Assembly: GCF_019219075.1 (NCBI RefSeq)
Contig: NZ_JAHUWJ010000008.1
Coordinates: forward strand, 124,001-188,000
DNA: 64,000 bases
Source: Chitinophaga sp. sic0106
GTDB lineage: Bacteria > Bacteroidota > Bacteroidia > Chitinophagales > Chitinophagaceae
Reading direction: 5' to 3'
Notes under the pieces: model-generated
Seen by the model: the letters and a program-made list of their open reading frames with translations, nothing else
Database searches by the model: none
What the model was told of the DNA's origin: nothing
Translations under genes and position numbers: made by a program
Part shown: positions 55,764-64,000 of the stretch, piece by piece
Layout: each line of letters starts with the position of its first letter
Numbering within the stretch: the first letter of the stretch is position 1

Positions 55764-56255
55764 TTGAAAAAAATAGGACTGATGTCGGATACGCATAGCT
55801 ATCTGCATCCACAGGTATTCAAATATTTTGAGGGCGTTGATGAGATCTGGCATGCCGGTGATATTGGCGATGCGAAGGTAGCCGATGAGCTGGAGGCTTT
55901 TAAACCATTTCGGGCCGTATGGGGTAATATAGATGGAAAAGATATACGTATCCGTTATCCGGAGACGCTGCATTTTTCTGTGGAGGGGGTGGAGGTAATG
56001 ATCACCCATATTGGTGGTTATCCCGGCAAGTATGCCCCCGGTGTAAAGGCCCAGATCCTGGAGCATCGCCCTAAGTTATTTATCTGTGGGCATTCCCACA
56101 TCCTGAAGGTAATGCCTGATCCGGCACTGAACTTGTTACATATGAATCCGGGTGCCTGCGGACAACAGGGATGGCATAAGGTGAAAACCTTATTGCGTTT
56201 CCAGTTGGATGCCGGGAATATCCAGCAGCTGGAAGTCATAGAATTGCCTAAATAA
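55764..56255 (+). CDS. YfcE/MJ0936-type metallophosphodiesterase
   Basis: 163 residues. The metal sites of the small calcineurin-like esterases are all present: SDTHSY (D-x-H), WHAGDIGD (GD), VWGNIDG (GN-D), ITHIGGYPG (H) and CGHSHILK (GHxH). Enzymes of this group hydrolyse phosphodiesters; the physiological substrate is unclear. The start is a TTG at 55764, because an in-frame TAA lies three codons upstream and the first strand IGLMSDTH must be kept. Divergent from purU with a 42-base gap. Confidence 0.88.
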   Translation: MKKIGLMSDTHSYLHPQVFKYFEGVDEIWHAGDIGDAKVADELEAFKPFRAVWGNIDGKDIRIRYPETLHFSVEGVEVMITHIGGYPGKYAPGVKAQILEHRPKLFICGHSHILKVMPDPALNLLHMNPGACGQQGWHKVKTLLRFQLDAGNIQQLEVIELPK

Positions 56256-56342
56256 GGCTAAAATCGGGACTTTTGTCTATTATTTAATCATTTTTGACAT
56301 AGGAATGCGTATCTTGGCCCGCCCTACAATTGGAGTCTGCGT

Positions 56343-57380
56343 ATGGTAAAAAGAATATTTTTGTTTTGCTGCCTCATTTGGTTTGCCCTGACACAGGCAA
56401 AGGCACAAAGTGCATTCCTCACCTGGCTCAAAACTGAAACTGATACCAATTATGTAAAAGACTATACTGATAAAGTTACTTTTAGATTATATGGGTCCCG
56501 TAAGTTCAACAGCTACGACATTGTAGATACCAGGCAAAATAAGGATATCAAGTACCGTCCCAATTCCCCGTTTAATATCGGGTTTGGTGCTAACTATAAA
56601 TTTCTCGGACTCAATCTCGGTTTTAACCTGCCGTTTGTAAATAAACATAACGACAAGTACGGTAAAACCAAATACCTCGACCTGCAGACGCACATTTATC
56701 TCCGTAAACTGGTAGTAGATTTTTATGGGCAATCCTATAAGGGATACTATGTGGCTAATCCAACGGAGGTGTTCGGGAAAGCCTATGCTTTGCAAAATCC
56801 TTATCCACAGCGGCCGGATATCAAGAGTCTGGCTATAGGACTGGCAGGGCAGTATGTGTTTAATGACAAGCGCTTTTCTTACCGGGCGCCTAATCTACAG
56901 AATGAATACCAGGCTAAGAGTGCCGGCTCCTTCCTTGCCGGCGGCGACGTTTTTTATGTGCAGGTGGCAGGAGATTCTTCGCTGGTGCCTTCCAATCTTG
57001 CCGATACCTCCTTTCTTCATGATATACACTATTATAAGTCCAATATCATGAGTACCACCGCCAGTGTGGGATATGCCTATACTTTTGTGTATAAGGCGCA
57101 TTGGTTTTTATCGTTGTCGCTGACCGGTGGCCTGGGTATCAACCGCACCAAGCTTTTCCTGGAGAGCGGTATTATCACCCGCGATTTCGGCTGGCAGATC
57201 AACAATAATATCCGCGCATCGCTAGGGTATAATTCCCCGAAATACTTTGCAGGTATACATTATGTGGCTAATACCAACCGTAGTGAGATGTCGCTCCCTA
57301 ATACCTTCCAGACTTTCAGTGCCGGCAACTTCCGCGTGAGCATGGTGCGCAGGTTCACGCTGAAGCATAAACTATTTTAG
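56343..57380 (+). CDS. DUF4421 outer-membrane beta-barrel protein
   Basis: 345 residues with a signal peptide (FLFCCLIWFALTQAKA, cut before Q). The mature protein is made of alternating strands with turn residues and ends in a Phe (RRFTLKHKLF), as in outer-membrane barrels. The N-terminal DTNYVKDYTDKVTFRLYGSRKF is characteristic of DUF4421, a Bacteroidota family of unknown function. Transcribed alone; convergent with the LOG gene and overlapping its end by four bases. Confidence 0.8.
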   Translation: MVKRIFLFCCLIWFALTQAKAQSAFLTWLKTETDTNYVKDYTDKVTFRLYGSRKFNSYDIVDTRQNKDIKYRPNSPFNIGFGANYKFLGLNLGFNLPFVNKHNDKYGKTKYLDLQTHIYLRKLVVDFYGQSYKGYYVANPTEVFGKAYALQNPYPQRPDIKSLAIGLAGQYVFNDKRFSYRAPNLQNEYQAKSAGSFLAGGDVFYVQVAGDSSLVPSNLADTSFLHDIHYYKSNIMSTTASVGYAYTFVYKAHWFLSLSLTGGLGINRTKLFLESGIITRDFGWQINNNIRASLGYNSPKYFAGIHYVANTNRSEMSLPNTFQTFSAGNFRVSMVRRFTLKHKLF

Positions 57381-57961
57381 CTTTCTTTTTCGGACGGAAT
57401 CCATTTGGGGCCTTCCAGTGGCTTGTAATTTTCCATAATATCAATCAGCTGGTTGATATTATGGCTGTGTAGCAGCATGTTTTTATTTCCGGGAGACAGA
57501 AACCCTTTTGTGGTCATGTTTTCCGCCAGGGTTATCAGTGCGTCATAGAAACCCGCTGTATTCAAAAGACCGATTGGCTTATGGTGCAGCCCTAACTGCC
57601 CCCAGGTAAGCATTTCAAACAACTCCTCCATGGTACCGAAGCCGCCGGGAAGGGCTACTACACCATCGCAGAGCTCATTCATTTTTGCTTTACGCTCATG
57701 CATGGTGTCTGTAAGAATCAGGTCCGTGAGGCCGTTATGTGCGAGTTCCTTTTTTTGCAGGAAGTGAGGTAGTACCCCTATTACTTCACCGCCTTCCGAC
57801 AGCGCACCATCGGCTATAGCGCCCATCAGGCCTACGCGGGCCCCGCCGTATACTACGCCGATTCCTTTCTTTGCAAGTGCGGCACCCAATAGCATGGCCT
57901 GTTCTTTAAAAATATCGTTGCTGCCCATACTGGAGCCGCAATACACTGCTATTCTTTTCAT
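57377..57961 (-). CDS. LOG-family nucleoside-monophosphate phosphoribohydrolase
   Basis: 194 residues, Rossmann fold. Motifs: VVYGGARVGLMGAIADGAL (phosphate/ribose binding) and ALPGGFGTMEELFEMLTW, the PGGxGTxxE motif with catalytic Glu. LOG enzymes in plants free cytokinin bases; bacterial members hydrolyse AMP-type nucleotides to base plus ribose-5-phosphate. The second motif is complete, so activity is likely. It starts 3 bases after the stop of the HD gene, so the two form an operon in nucleotide salvage or turnover. Confidence 0.9.
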   Translation of the reverse strand: MKRIAVYCGSSMGSNDIFKEQAMLLGAALAKKGIGVVYGGARVGLMGAIADGALSEGGEVIGVLPHFLQKKELAHNGLTDLILTDTMHERKAKMNELCDGVVALPGGFGTMEELFEMLTWGQLGLHHKPIGLLNTAGFYDALITLAENMTTKGFLSPGNKNMLLHSHNINQLIDIMENYKPLEGPKWIPSEKES

Positions 57962-57964
57962 ACG

Positions 57965-58591
57965 TTATAATGTTGCAATTTCGTTCTCAATGTTTTTTCG
58001 GGCTGCTGATTCCAGCTGTTCCCTGAAAGTTTCCGTACAGTAAATAAAGGGCTTTTCGAGGAAATGATGCAGCACTTTCTTTCTGCCTGCATGATATAAT
58101 TGATCGGGATATACTGAATATTCCTGGCGGATCTGCTGTGCATAAGTTTTGTACGTGGCATCATCCGCACCCAGTATTTCCAGGTCCAGGTCCAGCAGGA
58201 TACCCATGTCCGGGTGATCGCCAGCTGTATGGGTTTTAGTGGCCATGATCAATGCTGAAACTGCTGCTATTTCATCTCCCCAAAAATTAATTTTATGTAG
58301 AAATTCAACAGCTGCGGCCGCACTTTTTTCTTCATTATCCTTTGCAGAGGCGTCGTACACCACATCATGAAAAAATATGGTAAACAGCATGGCATCTTTA
58401 TCGCGGATCAGCGCTTCATGCAGGTAGGCGCTGCTGATCATATTGCGTATATGCGTGAGCGTATAATAATGGCGGCCATTTTCGCTGTATGCTGCCACCA
58501 GTTGCGCATAGGTAGTTTTTATGAGCGCTTCATCAGCGGTGTACCTGCTGCAAAGGTCCGTCCAGAGGTATTCGAGAATGAATGGTTTCAT
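57965..58591 (-). CDS. HD-domain metal-dependent hydrolase
   Basis: 208 residues, cytoplasmic. HD motifs: NGRHYYTLTHI (first His), FFHDVVYD (His-Asp pair), and DLDLEILG (last Asp), in the pattern of the small HD proteins of COG4339. These hydrolyse phosphate esters, often of nucleotides; substrate unknown. First of a two-gene unit with the LOG gene, which begins three bases after its stop. A joint role in nucleotide breakdown is plausible. Confidence 0.82.
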   Translation of the reverse strand: MKPFILEYLWTDLCSRYTADEALIKTTYAQLVAAYSENGRHYYTLTHIRNMISSAYLHEALIRDKDAMLFTIFFHDVVYDASAKDNEEKSAAAAVEFLHKINFWGDEIAAVSALIMATKTHTAGDHPDMGILLDLDLEILGADDATYKTYAQQIRQEYSVYPDQLYHAGRKKVLHHFLEKPFIYCTETFREQLESAARKNIENEIATL

Positions 58592-58711
58592 GATAAGTTA
58601 AAGATAAGGTACATTTTGTTTGCAGGCGTGGTTTTCAGGGAGATAATACTAATCGGTTATTTAACATTCTGCCTGGATGCATTATATTGTATTACAATTA
58701 ATCCTTTACCT

Positions 58712-60451
58712 ATGATCAAGAAAAGTCTGTTACTATTGGGCTTTTGTTTGCTGATTGTCCCCGTAGCAATTTTTGCCCAAACCCCTGTCATCGAAAAGAG
58801 TACTGGCTTTGAGGAGCCGGAAGATGGTGCCAGTAAGCTCATCCTGTTGAAAAATGGAAACACGATGCTGATTCATTTTACAAAAAATGACGGCATAGAA
58901 ACCACCGTTTACAATGCCAAACACAAAAAGTCAGGTAGCGTACAAAATGAAATAAAGTCGTGGAGGGCCAAGAAGATGGCTACTGCAACGCTGGAAGGCT
59001 TATTCGATATCAATGGCGATGTGGTGGCATTCATGACACAAATGGTAAATCGCACACCTACTTTATTTCGTTTAACCTTTGATGGGAAAACGGGTAAGTT
59101 GAAAAGTGAGGATGTGGTAAGTGAAACCAATCGTTTAGGCCTGGGCGCTGGTTATTCCATGCTATTTGGGCAGGTAGATGAGCCGGGATTTATTGTACGA
59201 AAAGACCCGGAGTCTGAATACTATGCAGTAGCTACTTACAATTCATTTACACACGACAAAAACGAGCGCGTAAAAGTCACGCATTATTCACCCGAACATC
59301 AGGTGCTGAATGAGGCATATTATGAATCGCCTGAAAATAAATTTAAATACCTGAAGATAGAAGATATGTATGTGAGGGGAGATGAGTTTGTATTTGTGAC
59401 TTCCTTCTCCTACAACACTATTACGAGCGGTGGTAAACAATCAAGGGTAATGGTATCACGACTCACGAAAGGGGAGAAAGAATTTAAATCTGAGTACCTT
59501 TCTGGTAGCAGTTCTACAGTAGAGCCGCTGGTGGCCTTAAAATATCAGCCTGCAAATAAACAACTGTATATGTTGTCGGCATTAAGTGCGAAGAGTTTGA
59601 ATATGGATTATACCATGTGGACCAGCAAAGTGAATTTCGTGCTGAAACTAAATGTAATCGATCCGGTAGCGTTAAAAATTGGAAAGGAAATTTACATTAA
59701 CCACCCTGGGCTTAATAACTATGCCAAGGATCGCTTGGGATATAAAAAGCATTATTATGGGGTAATCCAGGATTTTCGTATTCACGATGACGGATCGCTT
59801 ACGCTTATGTTCGAGGAGCTGGATGCGCAGATCAAACAGTCTGAACAACGTTATTTTAATCCAACAGGCAACAATGTTGGATTTTCGAATGTCGCTACCT
59901 CTACCGCAAGTGTTTCCACCGGAAGGATGTCGGCTGTAATGACCAAACTGGGCGATATGGGCATTGTGCGGCTGAGTGCAGAAGGCAAGGAACTGCCGGG
60001 GAGCTATGCTATTGCAAAAAGGCAGATGGCTTATTCCTGGTTGAACCCCTATTACGTATACGAGCGTAGCAATGGTGGTTTTAACTTTAAGAAAGGCTTC
60101 TTCGGTAAGTCACCGAATGATGGGTTCTTTTCATTTGATTGTGTTTATTCGGGAGATAAGTTGTTAACCATTTTCAATGATAACCCGCAAAATATGGATG
60201 AAGATAATGAAAGCTATAAGGGGAAGAAAACGATGAAATTTATGGGAGATGCCAACACTGTGCTAGCCTGGGAAGAAGGTGGGACTGTAAAGAAGATTTA
60301 CCTGTTCGGAGATCCGGGAAAGAAAGATGAAGCAAGGTTTTGCAAAATGGAAATGAATGCATTCAGCGCTGATAAGAAAACGCTGGCTACTATGCTGATT
60401 GAAAGGAAGGGGAAGGAGAAGCGGGCTTATCTGGCGTGGATGCAGTTTTAG
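58712..60451 (+). CDS. Secreted hypothetical protein, tandem paralogue 1
   Basis: About 579 residues. Signal peptide LLLLGFCLLIVPVAIFA, cut before Q. The mature protein is beta-rich. It starts GFEEPEDGASKLILLKNGNTMLIHFTKNDGIETTVYNAKHK and ends AYLAWMQF; both have close counterparts in the next gene. Segments such as SKLILLKNGNTML, FVFVTSFSYN and TVLAWEEGGTVKKIYLFGDPGK suggest beta-propeller blades. No enzyme motif is seen and I know no family name. The ATG at 58712 puts the signal peptide first; the longer frame from 58367 lies over the HD gene and was dropped. Likely periplasmic. Confidence 0.7.
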   Translation: MIKKSLLLLGFCLLIVPVAIFAQTPVIEKSTGFEEPEDGASKLILLKNGNTMLIHFTKNDGIETTVYNAKHKKSGSVQNEIKSWRAKKMATATLEGLFDINGDVVAFMTQMVNRTPTLFRLTFDGKTGKLKSEDVVSETNRLGLGAGYSMLFGQVDEPGFIVRKDPESEYYAVATYNSFTHDKNERVKVTHYSPEHQVLNEAYYESPENKFKYLKIEDMYVRGDEFVFVTSFSYNTITSGGKQSRVMVSRLTKGEKEFKSEYLSGSSSTVEPLVALKYQPANKQLYMLSALSAKSLNMDYTMWTSKVNFVLKLNVIDPVALKIGKEIYINHPGLNNYAKDRLGYKKHYYGVIQDFRIHDDGSLTLMFEELDAQIKQSEQRYFNPTGNNVGFSNVATSTASVSTGRMSAVMTKLGDMGIVRLSAEGKELPGSYAIAKRQMAYSWLNPYYVYERSNGGFNFKKGFFGKSPNDGFFSFDCVYSGDKLLTIFNDNPQNMDEDNESYKGKKTMKFMGDANTVLAWEEGGTVKKIYLFGDPGKKDEARFCKMEMNAFSADKKTLATMLIERKGKEKRAYLAWMQF

Positions 60452-60518
60452 TTTTAATTTTTTAAAAAAATAGCTGCATAAGTTTATACCTTCACCTCAT
60501 AATTTTATATCTATTCCT

Positions 60519-62117
60519 ATGATTAAGAAGTTAGTGGTGGCAGCTAGTTTATACTGCGTCTTGGCGTCAGGTGTTGTTTATTCACAAATACCCAAGGTTA
60601 CACTTAGTGAGGCCATTGAAGAACCCAGAGTTGGCTTAAGTAAGTTATTACTGTTGAAGAATGGGACAACCATGTATTTCCATTTTCCGGAACAGGGAGG
60701 AATTGCTACCGCAGTTTACGATCAGAATTATCGCAAAACAGCTTCTGTACAAAATCAGATTAAATCATTCCCGCTCAGTAAAATGCATGACGGGATGTTT
60801 GAAGGAATATTCGAAATTAATGGACAAGTAGTAGCTTTTTTCACTCATGTTGATCATAGGGTGCCGACATTGTATCGTTTTGTTTTCGAGGAGCAAACCG
60901 GGAAAATCTTGCATGAAGATGTGGTGACGTCGGCACCTCAGATACCTAAGAAGGCTGGATATGGGATATTAGGAAGAATAGAAGAACCTGCTTTTTTGAT
61001 TGAAAAGGATCCGCTGTCAGGCTATTATGCAGTGGCTACCCTAAATGAATATCCTCATGAAATCAACCAGAGGATTAAGATTACACATTATTCACCTATG
61101 CACGAGGTGATAAATGAAGGTTACATTACTACACCCACTGATAAATTCAGGTACATGAATTTGAAGACAATGACTGTGCATGGAGATGAATTTGTTTTGG
61201 CGGGTACCAGTATTCACAATCCTGCAGTGTATGGTAGTAGAGATAAAGAGTTCAGCGTAATCGTTTCACAGCTGACAAAGGGAAATAAGGTAATCTCGAA
61301 TCAATTGTTGGCTTCCAGGAAAGCTTTTGTCCCACCAGAGATTGTAGCAAAATTTAATCCATCCAGGAACCTGGTTTTCATGATGTCTGTGGTGAATGAT
61401 GGCCGAACGATATATCTGAACACTGTTGATCCGTATAGCAGCAAAATCAGCGATAGTAAGTGGATTCAACATCCTGGATTAACTAACTATTCGATTTATC
61501 ATCTGGGCGATGATAAACCGTACAGAGGTACAATTCAAGATTTTTATCTCCATGAGGATGGCTCAGCTACAATGATGTATGAGGAAATGGTGGTATCGCA
61601 AGGAGGCGGAGCTAACGCTTATTATGTCACCAGGATGGGAGGTATGGGCATTAGCAGGATATCGGATAAGGGAGAGGAATTGCCTGGCAGTTATTTTTTG
61701 GCCAAAAATCAGTACACATCTTCTGAGCAACTCCCATTATTAATGTATAGACGTGCAAAGGGATGTCTGGATAATAAAGGTAATGGGGGATTTGACTCTT
61801 ACGATTTTATACAAGCTGGCAACCATGCCTACTTCATCTATAATGATTTGAAGGAAAATATTGATACTGATAGTGTGCAAATCACAAGAGGAAGAGCAAT
61901 GGTAGCAGTAAGTGGTACAAATACTGTACTGGCCTGGAAGGAAGGAGAAGAAATAAAGCGGATTTATCTTTTTGGAGATCCTGGTAAAGCTGATATATCA
62001 AGGTTCAGTAACCTGGCTATAAATGCGCATGCCAGTGATGGCAAGAGCTACGCAACGCTGTTGATAGAACGTAATGGAAGCAACAAAAAAGCTTACATCG
62101 CCTGGGTTAAATTTTAA
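60519..62117 (+). CDS. Secreted hypothetical protein, tandem paralogue 2
   Basis: 532 residues with signal peptide (LVVAASLYCVLASGVVYS, cut before Q). It follows the first copy by 67 bases and matches it throughout: LSKLLLLKNGTTMYFHF, GMFEGIFEINGQVVAFF, SGYYAVATLNEYPHEINQRIKITHYSP, GDDKPYRGTIQDFYLHEDGSATMMYEE, TVLAWKEGEEIKRIYLFGDPGKA, and the end KKAYIAWVKF. It is about 45 residues shorter, with the first copy holding an insert around residues 350-450. The two arose by duplication and have diverged strongly. Function unknown. Confidence 0.7.
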   Translation: MIKKLVVAASLYCVLASGVVYSQIPKVTLSEAIEEPRVGLSKLLLLKNGTTMYFHFPEQGGIATAVYDQNYRKTASVQNQIKSFPLSKMHDGMFEGIFEINGQVVAFFTHVDHRVPTLYRFVFEEQTGKILHEDVVTSAPQIPKKAGYGILGRIEEPAFLIEKDPLSGYYAVATLNEYPHEINQRIKITHYSPMHEVINEGYITTPTDKFRYMNLKTMTVHGDEFVLAGTSIHNPAVYGSRDKEFSVIVSQLTKGNKVISNQLLASRKAFVPPEIVAKFNPSRNLVFMMSVVNDGRTIYLNTVDPYSSKISDSKWIQHPGLTNYSIYHLGDDKPYRGTIQDFYLHEDGSATMMYEEMVVSQGGGANAYYVTRMGGMGISRISDKGEELPGSYFLAKNQYTSSEQLPLLMYRRAKGCLDNKGNGGFDSYDFIQAGNHAYFIYNDLKENIDTDSVQITRGRAMVAVSGTNTVLAWKEGEEIKRIYLFGDPGKADISRFSNLAINAHASDGKSYATLLIERNGSNKKAYIAWVKF

Positions 62118-62140
62118 TAAACACCTGGCTAAATTAAAAA

Positions 62141-62161
62141 GGACCGCAATTGCTGCGGTCC
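62141..62161. terminator. Bidirectional terminator before aconitase
   Basis: Stem GGACCGCA / TGCGGTCC with a 5-base loop, flanked by AAAAA on the left and TTTTTTT on the right, so it works for both convergent genes. Confidence 0.93.
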
Positions 62162-62191
62162 TTTTTTTATGCATTTCGCCTAACAGTTTAA

Positions 62192-64000
62192 TTAAGCTTT
62201 TTTAGCAGCTTCTGCACGGATTACGTTCAGCGCACCACCAGCTTTAAACCACTCGATCTGTTGTTCGTTGTAAGTGTGGTTAACAGGGAACTCGTCTTTG
62301 CTGCCATCTTTGTGGTTCAGCACAACGGTCAGTTGTTTACCAGGAGCGAAGGTAGTCAGACCCAGGATATCGATGTTGTCATCTTCCTGTACTTTATCGT
62401 AGTCTTCTTTGTTAGCGAAAGTCAGACCCAGCATACCTTGCTTTTTCAGGTTAGTTTCGTGGATACGGGCGAAAGATTTCACCAGGATAGCACGAACACC
62501 CAGGTGACGTGGTTCCATGGCAGCGTGTTCGCGGCTGGAGCCTTCACCATAGTTTTCATCACCTACTACTACCGCACCTAAACCAGCAGCTTTATAAGCG
62601 CGCATGGTAGCAGGAACTGCACCATATTCGCCCGTCAGCTCGTTCTTAACGGTATCAGTTTTATCGTTGAATGCGTTTACCGCACCGATCAGCATGTTGT
62701 TGGAAATGTTATCCAGGTGACCGCGGTATTTCAGCCATGGACCAGCCATAGAGATGTGGTCAGTGGTACATTTACCTTTTGCTTTGATCAGCAGTTTCAG
62801 TCCTTTCAGATCAGTACCTTCCCATGCAGCGAATGGAGCCAGCAGTTGCAGACGATCGGAAGTAGGAGAAACAATTACCTGAACACCGCTACCATCTTCA
62901 GCAGGAGCCTGGTAACCGGCATCTTCTACTGCAAAACCTTTCACCGGCAGCTCAAAACCTTTAGGTTCATCCAGTTTCACCTGTTCGCCGTTCTTGTTAG
63001 TGAGGGTATCAGTGAGTGGGTTGAAAGTCAGGTCACCAGCGATAGCCAGTGCTGTTACGATTTCAGGAGACGCTACGAATGCGTGGGTAGAAGCCAGACC
63101 ATCATTTCTTTTCGCGAAGTTACGGTTGAAGGAAGTGATGATAGAGTTCTTACGGTTAGGATCATCTACGTGACGAGCCCATTGACCGATGCAAGGTCCG
63201 CAAGCGTTAGCCAGTACAACACCACCTACCTGAGCGAAAGTGTTCAGTAAACCATCTCTTTCGATAGTGTAACGAACCAGCTCAGAACCTGGAGTGATAG
63301 TATATTCAGATTTCATACCCAGGCCTTTGTCGATCGCTTGTTGAGCCAGGGACGCAGAACGGGAGATATCTTCGTAAGAAGAGTTGGTGCAGGAACCGAT
63401 CAGGGCAACTTCCAGTTTCTCTGGCCAGTTGTTTTCTTTCACTGCCTGAGCAAATTTGCTGATAGGCCATGCCAGATCCGGAGTGAAAGGACCGTTTACA
63501 TATGGTTCCAGTTCGTCCAGGTTGATTTCAATCACCTGATCGTAGAATTTCGCAGGGTCAGCGTACACTTCAGCATCCGGACGCAGGTGATCTTTTACCG
63601 CGTCAGCTGCTGCTGCAACTTCTGCTCTGCTGGTGAGCTTCAGGTAATCAGCCATTTTCTCGTCGTAAGCGAACAGAGAGCAGGTAGCACCTATTTCAGC
63701 ACCCATGTTACAGATAGTAGCTTTACCGGTTGCGCTGAATGAATCAGCACCTTCGCCAAAGTACTCAACGATAGCACCAGTACCACCTTTTACGGTCAGT
63801 ATACCGGCAACTTTCAGAATGATGTCTTTTGCAGAAGTCCAGCCACTCATTTTACCGGTCAGTTTCACACCGATCAGTTTAGGCATTTTGAGCTCCCAAG
63901 GCAGGCCAGCCATCACGTCTACCGCGTCAGCACCACCAACACCAATGGCCACCATACCCAAACCACCTGCGTTAGGCGTGTGAGAGTCAGTACCGATCAT
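62192..64000 (-). CDS. Aconitate hydratase, N-terminal end cut by window
   Basis: Citrate-isocitrate isomerase of the TCA cycle with a [4Fe-4S] cluster. 602 residues visible; the open frame runs off the right edge and about 150 N-terminal residues of the usual ~755 (mitochondrial type) are missing. Visible: [15 protein letters not shown], the cluster cysteines in [10 protein letters not shown] and [23 protein letters not shown], and the swivelling domain with [22 protein letters not shown]. The mitochondrial-type sequence (not AcnA or AcnB) is usual in Bacteroidota. The bulk of the protein is in the window, so the call is safe. Confidence 0.96.
   Translation of the reverse strand: MIGTDSHTPNAGGLGMVAIGVGGADAVDVMAGLPWELKMPKLIGVKLTGKMSGWTSAKDIILKVAGILTVKGGTGAIVEYFGEGADSFSATGKATICNMGAEIGATCSLFAYDEKMADYLKLTSRAEVAAAADAVKDHLRPDAEVYADPAKFYDQVIEINLDELEPYVNGPFTPDLAWPISKFAQAVKENNWPEKLEVALIGSCTNSSYEDISRSASLAQQAIDKGLGMKSEYTITPGSELVRYTIERDGLLNTFAQVGGVVLANACGPCIGQWARHVDDPNRKNSIITSFNRNFAKRNDGLASTHAFVASPEIVTALAIAGDLTFNPLTDTLTNKNGEQVKLDEPKGFELPVKGFAVEDAGYQAPAEDGSGVQVIVSPTSDRLQLLAPFAAWEGTDLKGLKLLIKAKGKCTTDHISMAGPWLKYRGHLDNISNNMLIGAVNAFNDKTDTVKNELTGEYGAVPATMRAYKAAGLGAVVVGDENYGEGSSREHAAMEPRHLGVRAILVKSFARIHETNLKKQGMLGLTFANKEDYDKVQEDDNIDILGLTTFAPGKQLTVVLNHKDGSKDEFPVNHTYNEQQIEWFKAGGALNVIRAEAAKKA

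Noticed and set aside
55722..56066. Upstream extension of PurU by 115 codons
   Set aside because: It overlaps the divergent metallophosphoesterase gene and has no similarity to PurU; the ACT domain begins right after the ATG at 55721.
58367..58711. N-terminal extension of secreted paralogue 1
   Set aside because: It runs antisense over the HD-domain gene and would place 115 residues in front of a clear signal peptide.

Overview
The window is a stretch of chromosome from a Bacteroidota bacterium, most likely of the family Chitinophagaceae (Chitinophaga or a close relative). Signs of this are an unpaired SusD/RagB-type lipoprotein, many Bacteroidota-typical hypothetical families (DUF4954, DUF4421, large AsmA-like proteins), weak Shine-Dalgarno signals, a TAnnTTTG-type -7 element before leuC, and non-coding gaps full of palindromes. 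The genus is inferred from gene content and style; no rRNA gene is present. No tRNA, CRISPR array, prophage, transposase or plasmid function was seen. Two genes run off the ends: an RND efflux pump (left) and aconitase (right).

Layout. 1-9.4 kb: RND pump, TPR membrane protein, Bcr/CflA-type MFS pump, SdpI-like protein, AsmA-like protein, TrmH tRNA methyltransferase and a secreted hypothetical. 9.5-14.6 kb: a SusD-like lipoprotein with an extra N-terminal domain, then class I ribonucleotide reductase (nrdB-nrdA). 15-16.8 kb: a two-gene ABC transporter. 16.8-18.25 kb: a gene-free stretch with a 410-bp direct repeat and a 76-bp tandem repeat. 18.3-19.8 kb: an alpha-helical hypothetical. 20-25.4 kb: a leucine operon leuC-[methyltransferase]-leuD-leuB-leuA. 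25.7-27.2 kb: a lipoprotein and a VanX-like D-Ala-D-Ala dipeptidase.

27.4-33.3 kb: a cluster matching the non-phosphorylating L-fucose pathway (two SDR dehydrogenases, FAH-type hydrolase, mutarotase, lactonase, FucP permease). It has no L-fuconate dehydratase and no regulator. 33.4-35.2 kb: an MbnP/MbnH-like pair (copper-binding lipoprotein plus dihaem peroxidase-like maturase) with no methanobactin genes. The mbnP start codon lies inside a 16-bp stem that also looks like the fucP terminator. 35.2-37.3 kb: Tag glycosylase, an HTH protein of unknown role and a small hypothetical. 37.5-44.8 kb: DUF4954 beta-helix protein, glmS, an S9 peptidase and a lipoprotein histidine phosphatase. 44.9-47.8 kb: MgtE, a bestrophin-like channel and a small SET-domain protein. 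47.9-53.9 kb: a MarR-type regulator followed by hutH-hutU-hutI-hutG (histidine to glutamate). 54-64 kb: CHAD protein, purU, a phosphodiesterase, an outer-membrane DUF4421 protein, a LOG/HD pair, two tandem secreted paralogues and aconitase.

Most of the window is ordinary housekeeping and catabolism. The points I find most worth a second look are the Tam-like methyltransferase inside the leucine operon, the MbnP/MbnH pair with its occluded start codon, and the 16.8-18.2 kb repeat region. Also of interest are the Asp-to-Cys change at a presumed Mn ligand of HutG, the orphan SusD fusion, and the DUF4954-glmS linkage.
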